Assembly: GCF_000243695.2 (NCBI RefSeq)
Contig: NZ_AHMN02000005.1
Location: 501,001 to 565,000, forward strand
Direction of reading: 5' to 3'
DNA: 64,000 nt
Source of the DNA: Leptospira kirschneri serovar Cynopteri str. 3522 CT
Lineage (GTDB): Bacteria > Spirochaetota > Leptospiria > Leptospirales > Leptospiraceae
Shown here piece by piece: positions 1 through 17,615 of this stretch (positions are counted from its first letter, which is position 1; the number at the start of each line of letters is the position of its first letter). The notes under the pieces are model-generated. The model worked only from the letters and a program-made list of their open reading frames with translations. It did not search any database and was not told where the DNA came from. The position numbers were made by a program, and so were the translations under genes.

Positions 1-584
<584 letters not shown>

Positions 585-732
585 TCTAAATTATTTCAAA
601 GACTTTTTGAAGTGACTTCTATGGAGTCTTACGTTTTATTTTTGCAGGAAAATAAGAATCCAAACAAAAATAAAATCTTTTTGAGTAGCTTCATTTTAGA
701 AGTTACTTAAAGAATCTAAAATTCTTTCCTTT

Positions 733-758
733 AAAAAAGAGCCTTTCGGCTCTTTTTT
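733..758 (+). terminator. Intrinsic terminator after fusA
   Basis: A perfect AAAAAAGAGCC / GGCTCTTTTTT inverted repeat with a TTTC loop forms a hairpin ending in six T. It lies between fusA and the next gene on the same strand. The A/T symmetry means it could also stop transcription from the other side. Confidence 0.85.
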
Positions 759-849
759 ATTTTGTGTATTTTTGAAACTGTTTTCCTTTTTTTATTTTCC
801 ACAGGTTCTTAGCTTCCTGTTTTCGGGTTTTCTGCCGATATTGAAAGAG

Positions 850-1506
850 ATGCACCGTGTTTTTTCAAACTTGGGAATCTGTGTGTTTTTTCTAGTTCTT
901 CCCAAGATCTTTGCCGCAGGGTCACAGAATCTTTCCTTTTATACCGTCCAAAAGGGGGATACGTATTTTTCTTTGGGAAAAAAATTAAAAGTCGATTATC
1001 ATAAAATTATGGAATGGAACGGCAAAAAAGAAACGGATTCTCTACTACCAGGAGAAGTTTTAAAAATTCAAAAACCTGCAAACCTAGAAAACCAAAAAAC
1101 CGTTTCTAAAAATACAAAATTAAACCTTGTATCCGTAGAATCTTCAAAACCAAATCTTAGATTTCCACTAAAAAATAGAACTCCTATACAAAACCATTTT
1201 ACCAAATTGAGTTTTGCTCCTCACAAAGGAATTCTGTTCAAAGCGACAAGACACGCTGAGGTTCGTCCTGCTTCTCCCGGCAAAGTGTTGGTCGTAGACG
1301 AAATGGAAGGATATAAAAAATACATAATATTAGAACATAAGAATGGTTATTCTACCGTATACGCCAATTTAAAAACAGTCTCCGTAAACGAAGGTGAAAC
1401 CGTGGATCCTTCTAAAATATTAGGTTCTTTAGAGTCCGGCAAAGGTCTTTACTTTCAGCTCAACCATGGAAGTTCCGCGATCGATCCGGGTTTACAAATT
1501 CGTTAA
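850..1506 (+). CDS. LysM plus M23/LytM-like protein, probably non-catalytic
   Basis: Exported protein of about 218 residues. The ATG at 850 gives a clean signal peptide (MHRVF... hydrophobic core, ending near FAAG). An upstream TTG at 772 in the same frame is possible but would put 26 extra residues before it. A LysM domain follows ([17 protein letters not shown]...LLPGEVLKI), which binds peptidoglycan. The C-terminal half has the fold pattern of an M23 (LytM) endopeptidase: a SPGKV segment, then a Y.TVYANL and G..V....ILG pattern. The metal ligands are not there: the HxxxD motif reads HKGILF and the HxH motif reads FQLNHG. Such degenerate LytM proteins (EnvC and NlpD types) act as activators of amidases rather than as enzymes. 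A role in cell-wall remodelling is therefore inferred. It lies 20 bases upstream of the amidohydrolase gene. Confidence 0.8.
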   Translation: MHRVFSNLGICVFFLVLPKIFAAGSQNLSFYTVQKGDTYFSLGKKLKVDYHKIMEWNGKKETDSLLPGEVLKIQKPANLENQKTVSKNTKLNLVSVESSKPNLRFPLKNRTPIQNHFTKLSFAPHKGILFKATRHAEVRPASPGKVLVVDEMEGYKKYIILEHKNGYSTVYANLKTVSVNEGETVDPSKILGSLESGKGLYFQLNHGSSAIDPGLQIR

Positions 1507-1526
1507 GAGAATTAAATATTAAAAAT

Positions 1527-2777
1527 ATGGAATACGAACTCGTAAATGCATGCATCGTAACTAAGGATAGATGGATTTCAAACGGAAGTATCGTAGTCAA
1601 GGACGGTATAATAATTTCCGTAAACGCGGGCGGGCCTCCCACTGGAAAAAGAATTCGTTTAAATCTAAACGGGTTGTATGTCTATCCAGGGTTGATTAAC
1701 GGACACGATCACTTATTGAGCACTTATCTTCCAAGAGTAGCTCCAAGCAAACCTTATTTGAACTGGCTTCCTTGGGACAACGATCTTAAATCTTCTATCG
1801 TATTTTCAGAAAGACAACAACTCGATCCGGAACAACTTTATCTTTTAGGTTCTTATAAAAATCTAATCTCGGGGGTTACTTCCGTTCAAGATCATATTCC
1901 TCATTTTGTTCAAGATCCGTTTATCCAAACGATGCCCGTAAGAATTTTAAACCGATTTACATTGTCTCATAGTATTTGTACGTATTCCTTAGACTGGGGA
2001 GACGGCCCCGAAGAAGAGTATGCAAAAGCTCTAAAACAAGATATTCCTTATATCACTTGTATTGCGGAAGGATTTGACTCCGAATCCAGAGATTCTCTTA
2101 AAAACCTAGATCAATTAGGATGCCTCGGAGAACATACCGTTTTAGTACACGGAATCGTATTATCAGAATCGGACATCACTTTGATCGCCCAAAAAAAGTC
2201 TCATTTAGTTTGGTGTCCCGAAGCGAATTTGTTTTTATACGAAAGAACAACGGATATTAAAGATTTATTAAAACACGGAGTTAACGTTTGTCTTGGAACG
2301 GATTCGAGTATCTGCGGTTCACTGAATCTTTTAGAAGAAATTAAGAATGCACGAAAATTCTATCGGACAGAATACGGAGAAGATCTTTCTCCAAAAACGC
2401 TTTTTGAAATGGTTACGTCTAATCCTGCAAAAGCGTTTCGAATTGAAAACCAATTAGGAAGTATCGAAGTGGGAAAAATTGCAGATCTAACAATCCTTAC
2501 TCGAAATTTCGAAGATCCATATCTCAATCTTTGTGAAAGTGACCTAAACAGTATCCGTCTCGTTTTACGGGATGGACTTCCTGTTTATGGAGATATAAGT
2601 TTAAAATCTTTTTTTGAAGAATCCGGAGTGCCAGTGGAAAAAATTTGTATAGACAATTCTGAAAAATACTTAGTTGCATCCCCCGGAAAATTGCTCAAAT
2701 CCCTTGTTGTTTCCCTTGGTTATAAAAAGGATTTGGCTTTTTTTCCCGTACAAAAAGAATTTGATAACTTTGAGTAG
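1527..2777 (+). CDS. Amidohydrolase of the cytosine deaminase / chlorohydrolase type
   Basis: A 416-residue metal-dependent hydrolase of the amidohydrolase superfamily. The metal-binding HxH is seen as HDH at residues 60-62, inside the usual GLINGHDHL context. A conserved His follows at ~208 (VLVHGIVL) and the catalytic Asp at ~259 (LGTDSS). The C-terminus has the typical SNPAKAF...[15 protein letters not shown] closing beta-sandwich. Family members deaminate or dechlorinate purines, pyrimidines, adenosyl compounds or guanine; the substrate cannot be assigned here. The expected Lys or Glu pattern of dedicated guanine or SAH deaminases is not obvious. The following cyclic-nucleotide-binding gene starts 10 bases after the stop, so the three genes 1527-4508 are probably co-transcribed. 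Confidence 0.8.
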   Translation: MEYELVNACIVTKDRWISNGSIVVKDGIIISVNAGGPPTGKRIRLNLNGLYVYPGLINGHDHLLSTYLPRVAPSKPYLNWLPWDNDLKSSIVFSERQQLDPEQLYLLGSYKNLISGVTSVQDHIPHFVQDPFIQTMPVRILNRFTLSHSICTYSLDWGDGPEEEYAKALKQDIPYITCIAEGFDSESRDSLKNLDQLGCLGEHTVLVHGIVLSESDITLIAQKKSHLVWCPEANLFLYERTTDIKDLLKHGVNVCLGTDSSICGSLNLLEEIKNARKFYRTEYGEDLSPKTLFEMVTSNPAKAFRIENQLGSIEVGKIADLTILTRNFEDPYLNLCESDLNSIRLVLRDGLPVYGDISLKSFFEESGVPVEKICIDNSEKYLVASPGKLLKSLVVSLGYKKDLAFFPVQKEFDNFE

Positions 2778-2787
2778 GTAAATCCAT

Positions 2788-3842
2788 TTGGCCGGTCCGA
2801 TCATCAGAAATTATAAAGGCGGATCCATCATTTATTTTGAGAAGGACAAAGCTGAAGATATCTATGTCCTGAGAAATGGACGTGTCATACTAACGTTCCC
2901 AGCAGTAGATACTGGTCAAGAAGTCAAAGAAGACGTTCGAATTGGAGAATTTTTCGGGGTAAAATCTGCACTTGGAAAATATCCAAGAGAAGAAACCGCC
3001 CAGGTTCTTGGAAGTGCCACAGTACTCGTTTTCAAACCGAATGAATTTGAACAATTTGTAGCTGAAAAAACCCATCTCATTTTAAAGATGATGAAAGTTT
3101 TTTCCAGTCAACTTAGACAGGTTCACAAAAAACTCAAAGAAATCTTAGGGCAATCGGATACTCGCAATCCTGCGTTCGAATTGATGAACGTAGCGGAAGT
3201 TTTTTATAAAAATAATAATTTTCCACACGCGATATACGCATTTGAAAAATATCTACAACATTATCCCGGAACAACTTATGCGGGTCGGGCTACAGAGCTT
3301 TTGGAACTTGCAAAAAGAAATAGTCCTTATCCCTTAAATATGCCTCCTCTAGTTTTTGAAGGAAGCACAAGCAGAGTCACTCCGGAAACTCTTCAGAATA
3401 TCATGAAACCCGCCGTGGAAAAGTCGCCGATGAAAGCAGGAGCAGACAACTCGATCACTTCTCTTTACAATAGGGCACACACACTTGTAAACGTAGGTAA
3501 ACACACGGATGCAATGGTAATCTACAAAGACTTACTTAATAGAACCGATTTTAAATTCGATTCGGAAAGAAAGTTAGTGGAAAATTCACTCTTTCAACTC
3601 GGTGTATGTTTGTTAAAACAAAACGATTTGGACAGTGCCAATTCTTCTTTTTCTACTTATATCAAAAAATATCCATCGGGCGAATCGATCAAAGAATCCC
3701 TATTTCATCTCGCGGAAATTTCGGAACTACAAGGAGATCGCCAAAGAGCAAGGATGTTATACGGCAAGGTAGCTCTTCTTCCACCTGAAAAAGATAGTAT
3801 CTCTCAAAAGTCTAAACTGAAGGCTAAGGAGATGAGTACCTG

Positions 3843-3843
<1 letters not shown>
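2788..3843 (+). CDS. Cyclic-nucleotide-binding domain protein with TPR-like repeats
   Basis: 351 residues starting at a TTG placed 10 bases after the preceding stop. Residues ~5-115 form a cNMP-binding beta-barrel ([22 protein letters not shown], then a G.FFG.KSALG turn and a VLVFKPNEF strand). It is a divergent domain, because the usual phosphate-binding RSA motif reads REETA. Residues ~130-345 contain TPR-like helices ([35 protein letters not shown] and a second set after residue 225). There is no DNA-binding domain. The stop overlaps the start of the next gene (TGATG), so the two are translationally coupled. Together they reproduce the domain order of the single 405-residue protein at 32593-33810. 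A sensor or scaffold role is inferred. Confidence 0.8.
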
Positions 3844-4508
<665 letters not shown>

Positions 4509-4510
4509 AA

Positions 4511-4584
<74 letters not shown>

Positions 4585-5196
4585 TTCAATTTAAAAAGCA
4601 AAGCCAACTCATTCGTTTATTTCTATATTCTAAAATTTTAATTTTATTTAATCCATAAAGACTTACTTTTTACAGAGGTTAACGTGAATTTGTAGAGAAA
4701 ATATTGAAGTATAAAAGATCCAACGTTGTTTTCTAGACTCAAGCGCACTGTTATCGAACTCACACGGGGTTAAAGTTTCATTTATGAATTTTTACGTCGC
4801 CTAAGAATGTAGGCAAAACATCTATAAAACCCAATATGATTTGAAGTGAATTTCATTTTGTAACACAAAATTGTTGTAAGAAATTCGTTTTATAAAACCT
4901 GATTTTTCCATAAAAAATAAAATGTAGGAATTTTGTTTTACCGTAAAACAAATGGTTTTGTGCAAAAACCGGATGGACGATGATTTTTTTTGTATTTTAT
5001 AGTAGTTACCACATCCATTTTTTCACGGTAAAACAAAATTTTAGGGAACAGATTCCTTATACCAAAACTCATGTTAAATTTATAAAAACAAAATTCCTAC
5101 ATTTTACAAAAATCCAAAATCGAACTTAAAAAAATGAAATCCATGGTAACGAAAACTCTGAAACTGGCACTAATAAATACTCACACCGAATTATAA
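4585..5196. other. Non-coding spacer with nested inverted repeats
   Basis: 612 bases between tRNA-Arg and prmC with no convincing gene. The left arm at 4918-4940 (core TGTAGGAATTTTGTTTTA) is repeated in inverted form at 5084-5106 with 22 of 23 matches. A second inverted pair lies inside it: AATTTTGTTTTACCGT at 4929-4944 and its complement at 5025-5040. The arms carry the same TGTAGGAA core seen in other spacers of this window. Confidence 0.6.
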
Positions 5197-6057
5197 ATGC
5201 AACATCCAGATTCAATTCTCACTCTTTTAAAAAAATCGGAAGAATTCTTAAAAAAGAAAGAAATTCCAAACGCACGTTTAGATGCAGAAATTCTTTTAGC
5301 CGATCTTCTCAATCTCCAAAGAGTAAAACTTTACGTAAACTTTGAAAGACTTCTTAACGAAACGGAAAAAAACGCATATAGGGAAAGAATTTTAGAAAGA
5401 TCTAAAAACAAACCCACCGCTTACATCACAAACCAAAAGGCGTTTTACAATTCTGTATTTTTTGTGAACGAAAACGTTCTCATACCAAGACCCGAAACGG
5501 AAGAACTTGTGGAAAAGATCTTATCGGATTTTAAAGGAAATATAGATGAACAAAACGTATTAGACCTTTGTACCGGAAGCGGTTGTATCGGAATCAGCTT
5601 GAAACTTATTCGGAAAGACTGGAACATTACGTTAAGCGACATATCAAAAGAAGCGATAGAAGTTGCTAAAAAAAACACGATTCAAATTTTAGGAGAGGAA
5701 AAACACATTCAATTTTTAGAAAGTGATTTGTTTCTTTCAATTCCAAAAGAGTCCAAATTTAATCTGATCGTTACCAATCCGCCTTATATTCCCATTTCGG
5801 ATAAAGCAGAAATGATGAAAGACGTAGTAGATTATGAACCCCATCTCGCCTTATTTATAGAAAATCCGAAAGACTTTTTATCTAATTTGATTACACAGGC
5901 ACACGAACGATTGGTCGAAGGCGGAAAACTTTATATGGAGACCCTTCCTTCTTTATCTGAAACTATTATTTCGGATTCAATCACAAAAGGTTGGAAAAAT
6001 GGAAAGATCGAAAAAGACCTTTCCGGAAAAGAACGGTTTATAATTTTAACAAGATAA
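5197..6057 (+). CDS. prmC: Release factor glutamine methyltransferase
   Basis: 286 residues, the usual length for PrmC/HemK. This enzyme uses S-adenosylmethionine to methylate the GGQ glutamine of peptide chain release factors RF1 and RF2 and so speeds termination. The N-terminal helical release-factor-binding domain covers ~1-85. It is followed by the strongly conserved VLIPRPETEELVE, the SAM-binding DLCTGSGCIGI (~123-133) and the catalytic NPPY motif at 194-197 in NPPYIP. Everything needed is present. It stands alone on its strand with no close partner gene; prfA is not next to it in this window. Confidence 0.93.
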   Translation: MQHPDSILTLLKKSEEFLKKKEIPNARLDAEILLADLLNLQRVKLYVNFERLLNETEKNAYRERILERSKNKPTAYITNQKAFYNSVFFVNENVLIPRPETEELVEKILSDFKGNIDEQNVLDLCTGSGCIGISLKLIRKDWNITLSDISKEAIEVAKKNTIQILGEEKHIQFLESDLFLSIPKESKFNLIVTNPPYIPISDKAEMMKDVVDYEPHLALFIENPKDFLSNLITQAHERLVEGGKLYMETLPSLSETIISDSITKGWKNGKIEKDLSGKERFIILTR

Positions 6058-6649
6058 AATCAGCATTTTAAACAAAGACAAAGTATTTTCAAGATAGGTT
6101 CTAATAACTTACCCAAAAATTCCGAAAGACATAAACGATTATCCTTTAAAAATTTCTTTTACGGCTTTATTCAAAATATAATAGAGTTGTTGAAAAATTT
6201 CAGTTCGTATTAACAAAAATGCTTCGATCGATCTTTTCATGAAACAAAAGCAGGTGTAGAATTAATTTTTCAACAACTCTAATAAAATATCCAATATTTA
6301 CACCACTCAGAACTACACAATCCAATAGTTTATACTTTAATAATATGAATTCAGAGTAAGAGAATATAGACGAATTGCCGGACCACACTTTTCAGCTTTA
6401 GTCAATAAATTATATTAACGAAACGTAATACGATATTTAGTCTTTAGTTACAATTTATTATAGAACGCTAACTGCAGAGCAATACATTGAGTTTAGGAAA
6501 GCGTTCTGCTGAGCGTGCTTAAGTGAAGCAGTATTTTGGGATAAACATTTAGATTTTCAATTTTATAGAGATGAGTAAAAACAGTATTTTCCGGTAAAAT
6601 TAACGGTACTCAGTTTTATAGAAATCAGTGGAACCAACCCTAAATCCAA
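6058..6649. other. Repeat-rich spacer
   Basis: 592 bases without a credible gene. It holds one complete TA-flanked inverted-repeat element (6182-6281). Then comes a copy of the CAATAAATT...ATTATAGAACGC repeat (about 6371-6470), followed by GAGTT-type repeats (TTGAGTTTAGGAAAGCGTT, TGCTGAGCG; 6470-6530). Confidence 0.6.
6182..6281. mobile_element. MITE-like inverted-repeat element, copy 1
   Basis: 100 bases bounded by TA on both sides. The ends TAGAGTTGTTGAAAAATT and AATTTTTCAACAACTCTA are near-perfect inverted repeats. The interior aligns with the other copies (AACAAAAATGCTTC, then AGAATTAATTTTTC). It has no coding capacity. Small size, inverted ends and TA flanks are the pattern of a non-autonomous Tc1/mariner or IS630-type element; that assignment is inference. 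Confidence 0.7.
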
Positions 6650-7459
6650 TCAACGTTTTGCATTTCGTCTGGCTCTAGAATAAGCAGAATCTATTTCGCC
6701 TAAAGGTTTTTCCAATTCTTCTAAAGCGGGATCTTGCCAATAACTATCGTATAAATTTTCACCGGAATAGGTATGAAAGTGATTGTCAAAATGGATTTTA
6801 GCGAATTCGTCTTTACGAGAAAACATAGCTCGATTGATTTCATTTAGAATTCCAGTAAAATCTTCAGTTTCCGGATCGGGAGGGAAATCAGAAAGATATT
6901 TCATGGAAAGAAGAACTACATACTTTCTAGATTGTTTGAGTAACTTTAAAGATTCGTAAAGTAGTTCCAATTTGATTGGTTGCAGATACGGCCTTGTATT
7001 ATCCGAAATAGTTTTTTTTTGTTCCGCTGCACTCAATTCTCGATATGCCATTTCGAGATGTTTTTTTGGTTTGGTTTCGGCTTCTCGGATCGCTTTTTGT
7101 CCGAGGGAATCCAATTCACCTCGGATAGTTTTTCTACTCGATTCGATCACATTGGAATAAAGAATTACGAGTAAATCTTGAGTACGTTTTAGCTCGGAAT
7201 AAGATTTTTCCAAATCGAATTGAAAGTATAATTGATTAGTTTCAACATGATGTTGAATAATTCTTTTATAAAGAGCTTTGTTCGCTTCCGAACCTAAATT
7301 GGAAATAGTACTATTCAAAGCTTGGATCAAAAACTCGTTCGTTTTAATTCCTCTTTCGACTCGAACAAGATGTGTAGCTCCGTTACTCGCATAATCGGCA
7401 AAAACGGAAAATGGACCCGATAAAACGACGTAGATCGTAATTCCAAAAACCGCTCTCAT
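6650..7459 (-). CDS. Exported protein of unknown function
   Basis: About 269 residues from the ATG at 7459, which opens directly into a signal peptide ([15 protein letters not shown]..., predicted cut after SVFA). A TTG 36 bases upstream is also in frame but would precede the signal with 12 extra residues. The mature part is mostly charged helices (many [18 protein letters not shown]) with coiled-coil-like spacing, and it ends in [10 protein letters not shown] do not recognise the family. The protein is probably periplasmic. It stands alone, with repeat-rich spacers on both sides. Confidence 0.7.
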   Translation of the reverse strand: MRAVFGITIYVVLSGPFSVFADYASNGATHLVRVERGIKTNEFLIQALNSTISNLGSEANKALYKRIIQHHVETNQLYFQFDLEKSYSELKRTQDLLVILYSNVIESSRKTIRGELDSLGQKAIREAETKPKKHLEMAYRELSAAEQKKTISDNTRPYLQPIKLELLYESLKLLKQSRKYVVLLSMKYLSDFPPDPETEDFTGILNEINRAMFSRKDEFAKIHFDNHFHTYSGENLYDSYWQDPALEELEKPLGEIDSAYSRARRNAKR

Positions 7460-7806
7460 ATATTTATTTTCGGGAAATGAAGATAAGTAATTCAATTGGG
7501 TAGAAAATAATAAGAAATTAACTTTTTTTAAAATTATGTCTGTAAGTCATCTTACAAATTGAATAGAGAGGTTTGGGACGATGTTTATTTAAAGTTTCAA
7601 GAAAGTTCTTGGAATTATAATTAGAATGAAATTAAATTTATGTTTTTGATTTATATCGTTTGAAAAACTGAATTCAAAAAATAGAATATAAGTCCTTAAA
7701 TTCTCATTTAGAAAGGAATCCGTTTGCAAAATTCTACCTCATTTTTAGATTCAAAAATAAGATTTGGTAGAATCCAAATAAAAACGATCATAGAGAGTGT
7801 TCTTTT
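7460..7806. other. Spacer between divergent genes
   Basis: 347 bases between two genes transcribed away from each other. It must contain both promoters, but no hexamer pair stands out. No repeats of the window's main families are seen. Confidence 0.4.
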
Positions 7807-8139
7807 ATGAAACGATTATCTATTTTAGGAATAGTTGCAGTTTTGGCGTTATATTGTTCCGCCTCGCAGAAAATTTATCTTTTATCCTATGGAGATTGGA
7901 AGGGGAAAAAACTTCCCGGAGTAGAAAAAATAAAAGGCGAAATCAAACAAGGAGAAGATTGCGGTTTTAGATTCAGTCTTTCGAAAGCTCTGGAAAACGC
8001 ACTATTAAAATCGAAATATGACACGATTTTAGACGCCGAAGTCACCCACTCCGCCAGTATGTTAGCACCTTTCAACTGTATTGCAGTCAAAGGATTTGCA
8101 TTTGATAGTTCCGAAGTTCAAAAGGAAGATAAAAAATGA
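7807..8139 (+). CDS. Small lipoprotein, possibly TRL-like
   Basis: 110 residues with a lipoprotein signal: MKRLSILGIVAVLALYCSAS, with Cys17 as the lipidation site. The mature part has a SKALENALLKSKYDTILDAEV stretch that resembles TRL-type proteins, where a helix of paired A residues precedes D..V. This similarity is weak and judged by eye. The stop overlaps the start of the next lipoprotein by four bases (ATGA), so the two form an operon. Function unknown; probably membrane-anchored. Confidence 0.7.
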   Translation: MKRLSILGIVAVLALYCSASQKIYLLSYGDWKGKKLPGVEKIKGEIKQGEDCGFRFSLSKALENALLKSKYDTILDAEVTHSASMLAPFNCIAVKGFAFDSSEVQKEDKK

Positions 8140-8489
8140 AAGTATTTCGAATTACTATTCTAATCCTAATCTTGATAATTCTTACCAGTTGTTCTCAAAA
8201 TGTAAAACGAATCTCTTATGTTTCTGTGGATAAACCCAAAGACGGAATTCTTTCCAATGAAAGTAAATCTGTAGAGTTCGGAAAATTTCGATTCGGAATC
8301 GTTTATATTCCTCCCGTAGGTGTACACTCGTATTTAAAAGAAGCCGAAATACAAAGCGGAAGTACAACACTCAGAAATGTCGACGTAGTTATGAGACCTG
8401 GATTTTGTTTACTTCCTTTAATGCCGTTAGTTTGTTTTACTAGATACTCTATTATTGTAGAAAGTAATTCAGTTCAACCAGCCCCTTAA
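8136..8489 (+). CDS. Small lipoprotein of unknown function
   Basis: 117 residues. The signal peptide MKVFRITILILILIILTSC has a clear lipobox (LTSC, Cys19). The mature part has no recognised domain and ends with VVMRPGFCLLPLMPLVCFTRYSIIVES, which is hydrophobic with two Cys. It shares an ATGA overlap with the preceding lipoprotein gene. Such paired small lipoproteins are common in Leptospira genomes. No function can be given. Confidence 0.7.
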   Translation: MKVFRITILILILIILTSCSQNVKRISYVSVDKPKDGILSNESKSVEFGKFRFGIVYIPPVGVHSYLKEAEIQSGSTTLRNVDVVMRPGFCLLPLMPLVCFTRYSIIVESNSVQPAP

Positions 8490-8753
8490 TCGGATAAAAT
8501 TTTTAAAATTTAGAATACCCTAATAAACTCTAAAAACAATAATTTTAAAGATCAATTTCTGAATTAAATCTCTGTTTGACGATCTTCTATTTATTTTTTG
8601 GACTTGCCCCAATTCTGTGGAACATCAATAGAAACGAGACGTTGAGTTTCCAAAACGACCTACTGAGTTTTATAAAAATAAGGTGGTCGTTTGTTAAAGA
8701 TTCAAAGATAATTTTAACACAAGTCTTTTGTAAAATCGAATATTCAATTTTAC

Positions 8754-9491
8754 TCATTCTTCCTTTGCAAAATCAGTCTTAAAAACTTTTGTATCCGGGG
8801 CTTCACATGGTTGCCCTTCTTGGTATGTAATTGTACATTTGTTTTCCTGTAATACGATTTCTGTTTTAGAAACAGTGTGAGCGTCTCTTCTGTGCATACA
8901 AGATGACAACGCTCCTTTTTCAGGTAAATGGGAGGTAAGAAAATCTTTAGATAGTTTCAAAAATCCGTCCGCGTCCGGAAATGTTTTAGGTAGATAATAT
9001 TTTTGAAAAACTTCTTCTCTAGAAATTTGAGCCTTAGGTCCTTGTGTAAAAGAACTTCCTAATATTTGAAAGCTTTTCGTATAAAAATCCGTTATGAGTT
9101 CCTTTCCGTTCCATACAAAAGTTTCCGTTCTGTCTAAAGTGATTTTTAGAAGTTTAAACGGATAATAATGATTTAGATCTTCGGATTTTAAATGTTCCGG
9201 TTTAACTTCGTCTAACAAACAAGATCTTACAAGTAAACCTCTACTTGTAGGATTTTTTAAAAGTTTAAGAGTTGCTTCATAAAAATTCAAAAGACAAAAA
9301 ATTTCCTTCGAAGAATTAATCCCAATCCAAGTGCCTCCGTAATCTCCATCTAAAGGAGCAATCGCAAAAACAGAACCGTTCTCCAATTTTGTCGGAGCCA
9401 GGGAGGGTTTTCTTTTTACAGACTCGTCTCTATTAAATCCTATACCGAAAATTTCTAGATCTGGATTTCTATAAATGAGAGCGGTACACAT
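8754..9491 (-). CDS. NRDE / TANGO2-family protein
   Basis: 245 residues. It begins Met-Cys and carries the family motif FNRDES at ~19-24, a GGTWIGIN stretch (~52-59) and a CLLNFYE segment (~66-72). These are the marks of the NRDE family, named after human TANGO2, which is linked to haem trafficking and membrane lipid homeostasis. The Cys at position 2 has been compared with Ntn-hydrolase nucleophiles, but no reaction is established. It ends next to a repeat-rich spacer and begins five bases after the stop of the OmpA-like gene on the same strand, so the two are probably one transcript. Confidence 0.85.
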   Translation of the reverse strand: MCTALIYRNPDLEIFGIGFNRDESVKRKPSLAPTKLENGSVFAIAPLDGDYGGTWIGINSSKEIFCLLNFYEATLKLLKNPTSRGLLVRSCLLDEVKPEHLKSEDLNHYYPFKLLKITLDRTETFVWNGKELITDFYTKSFQILGSSFTQGPKAQISREEVFQKYYLPKTFPDADGFLKLSKDFLTSHLPEKGALSSCMHRRDAHTVSKTEIVLQENKCTITYQEGQPCEAPDTKVFKTDFAKEE

Positions 9492-9496
9492 ATTTT

Positions 9497-11715
<2,219 letters not shown>

Positions 11716-12260
11716 CTAAGATCCTTTAGAAATATTTTTACGATCTCTAGTATTCCCTAAGTGAAGCGAATTTTTAACAGAAGAATCCACGTATTTCCTA
11801 AGTGCAAAAGATACAGAAGTAAATGCCAACTCTTCCCAAGGAATTTCCTCTACAGAAAAAAGTTTTATCTCTTCAGACTCGGAACTTACTGAAAATTTTC
11901 CATCCACTAAATCCGCTAAAAAAAACATATAAATCTGACTGATGTGTGGAATACTATAAACGCTCTGTAGTCCAAGAATATTGATTTCTGCATTTGCTTC
12001 TTCTTTAGTTTCCCGGACAGCACCTTCTTCTACCGTTTCTCTGTTTTCCAAAAATCCTGCGGGTAAAGTCCAAAATCCTTTTCTGGGTTCGATTGCTCGT
12101 TTACAAAGTAAAATTCGATTTTCCCAAATCGGTATACTCCCAACTATTATCTTAGGATTTTGATAGTGTATCGTTCCACATTGATCACACACGTGTCTGG
12201 ATCGATTGTCTCCTTCCGGTATTTTATACGTGACGGACGATCCGCAAGAGCTACAGTATT

Positions 12261-12264
<4 letters not shown>
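11716..12264 (-). CDS. NUDIX hydrolase with N-terminal zinc ribbon
   Basis: 182 residues. The N-terminus has two CxxC pairs (YCSSCG and VCDQCG), forming a zinc ribbon as in NudC-type and ADP-ribose hydrolases. The NUDIX box is intact: [20 protein letters not shown], with the REtkEE core that binds the metal. Members hydrolyse nucleoside diphosphates linked to other groups, such as NADH, ADP-ribose or 8-oxo-dGTP. The exact substrate is not given by the sequence. The start ATG overlaps the cstA stop by four bases, so the two genes are co-translated, though the functional link is unclear. Confidence 0.88.
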
Positions 12265-14255
<1,991 letters not shown>

Positions 14256-14399
14256 AATAAGAATGGATGAGTTTAGGAAACGTTACAAGCAAATCTTTTT
14301 TCTATCTTTAGGAAGATTTACGTTTCTCATTTATAAGTCTAAATGGAAAAAGAATTGATGAGCGGATTAATATAGGTGGAAAATCTGGAAGTATAGAGT

Positions 14400-15275
<876 letters not shown>

Positions 15276-15276
15276 T

Positions 15277-15888
15277 TTGTTTTTTTGGATTACAAAAGGT
15301 ATTTCAGAAACTTATATCCCTACTGTTCGATCCGAAATCATTCATTCAATTTCTCCCACCATTCCAACTAAAAAATTAGAAACGGGAGATGATCTAGAAT
15401 ATAAACTCGAAAAAGGAATCCATTCCGAATATAAATCTAATTCTTATTTGAGAAAATCCGGATCGAATCCGATTGAATCCCTTTCTTCTTTAATGGCAAA
15501 AGATCTAATGACTTCTCCCGTAGTTAGTTTTTTAGAAGACGATCCAATACAAAGAGCAGAAGAAATTTTTGTTCAAAAACGTTTTCGTCACGTTCCAGTT
15601 CTTGATCAAAAAAACACGTTATGCGGTATTTTGTCCGACAGAGATTGGATGTGCTGGAGATTAGAACACACTTTGGATTTGAAACAAACGATCGGAGAAG
15701 TTATGAAAACCAAAATCCTTTCTGTACAAATTCATGCAAGAATCGGAGAAATTTCAAAAGTTCTTTTTGAAGAGAGAATCGGATGTCTTCCTATTATAAA
15801 CGATCGAATTGAAGTAATCGGGATCATTACAAGAAGTGATATTTTACGAGCCATTTTAAAAATGAGCCAAAGTGAATTTCTTGCTTAA
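15277..15888 (+). CDS. Protein with two CBS domains
   Basis: 203 residues starting at a TTG right after the J-protein stop. Residues ~70-200 hold a tandem CBS pair: [18 protein letters not shown]...[22 protein letters not shown], then [35 protein letters not shown]...[12 protein letters not shown] pairs bind adenine nucleotides or c-di-AMP and act as regulatory modules. No enzyme domain is attached, so it probably regulates a partner. The first 70 residues look disordered, and the true start could be the ATG near residue 73. Confidence 0.85.
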   Translation: MFFWITKGISETYIPTVRSEIIHSISPTIPTKKLETGDDLEYKLEKGIHSEYKSNSYLRKSGSNPIESLSSLMAKDLMTSPVVSFLEDDPIQRAEEIFVQKRFRHVPVLDQKNTLCGILSDRDWMCWRLEHTLDLKQTIGEVMKTKILSVQIHARIGEISKVLFEERIGCLPIINDRIEVIGIITRSDILRAILKMSQSEFLA

Positions 15889-16145
15889 AGATTCAATTTT
15901 TTGTTTCAAAATATTACTCAAGAACCACATAATAAAATTCCCAATCCAACCAGTTTATAATTCTATAATATACCTTCGCGTAAGAAATTCGTTTTATCTT
16001 AGATCAATTTTTTTGTAAAAAAATTGATGTGGGAACTTTTATAAATCGTGGTTTGTGAGAGTTCCCACAGATTAAGTCGCATTACAAATTGTTACATTCA
16101 CTTTTTGCAATTCGATTATATTGAGTTCCGACAAATTATGACTAT

Positions 16146-16247
16146 TAGAGTTGTTGAAAAATGAATTCTCCATCTGTTTCCGTTGTGTTGAAATAACAAT
16201 TAAAACAATTTTGCAAATCTCCACTATGGAATTTTTCAAAAACTCTA
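16146..16247. mobile_element. MITE-like inverted-repeat element, copy 3
   Basis: 102 bases from TA to TA in the opposite orientation to copy 2 (TAGAGTTGTTGAAAAATGAATT ... TCCACTATGGAATTTTTC). One end is slightly decayed (CAAAAACTC for CAACAACTC). Confidence 0.75.
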
Positions 16248-16300
16248 CTATAGATTTTTTCAGACAAATTCCTTCAAAACAAAGGATCTCTTAAAAATAA

Positions 16301-16333
16301 AAAACCCCGAAGCAAATTGACATTCGGGGTTTT
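16301..16333 (-). terminator. Intrinsic terminator of ccr
   Basis: AAAACCCCGAA and its complement TTCGGGGTTTT form an 11-bp stem with an 11-base loop. On the minus strand the hairpin is followed by a T-rich run. It lies just past the ccr stop and may work in both directions. Confidence 0.85.
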
Positions 16334-16361
16334 ATAATTTTAAAACGCAAAAGAAAGGATT

Positions 16362-17615
<1,254 letters not shown>

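Larger units (their letters stand above)
15889..16361. other. Repeat-rich spacer with GTGGGAACT pair and element copy 3
   Basis: 473 bases between converging genes. It holds an inverted pair of the GGGAACT motif (GTGGGAACTT at 16029 and GAGAGTTCCCACAG near 16057-16070), MITE copy 3, and the ccr terminator at 16301-16333. Confidence 0.6.

Noticed and set aside
8576..8782. 68-codon open frame between the lipoprotein and NRDE genes
   Set aside because: Overlaps a GAGTT-type repeat and the end of a gene on the other strand, without coding pattern.
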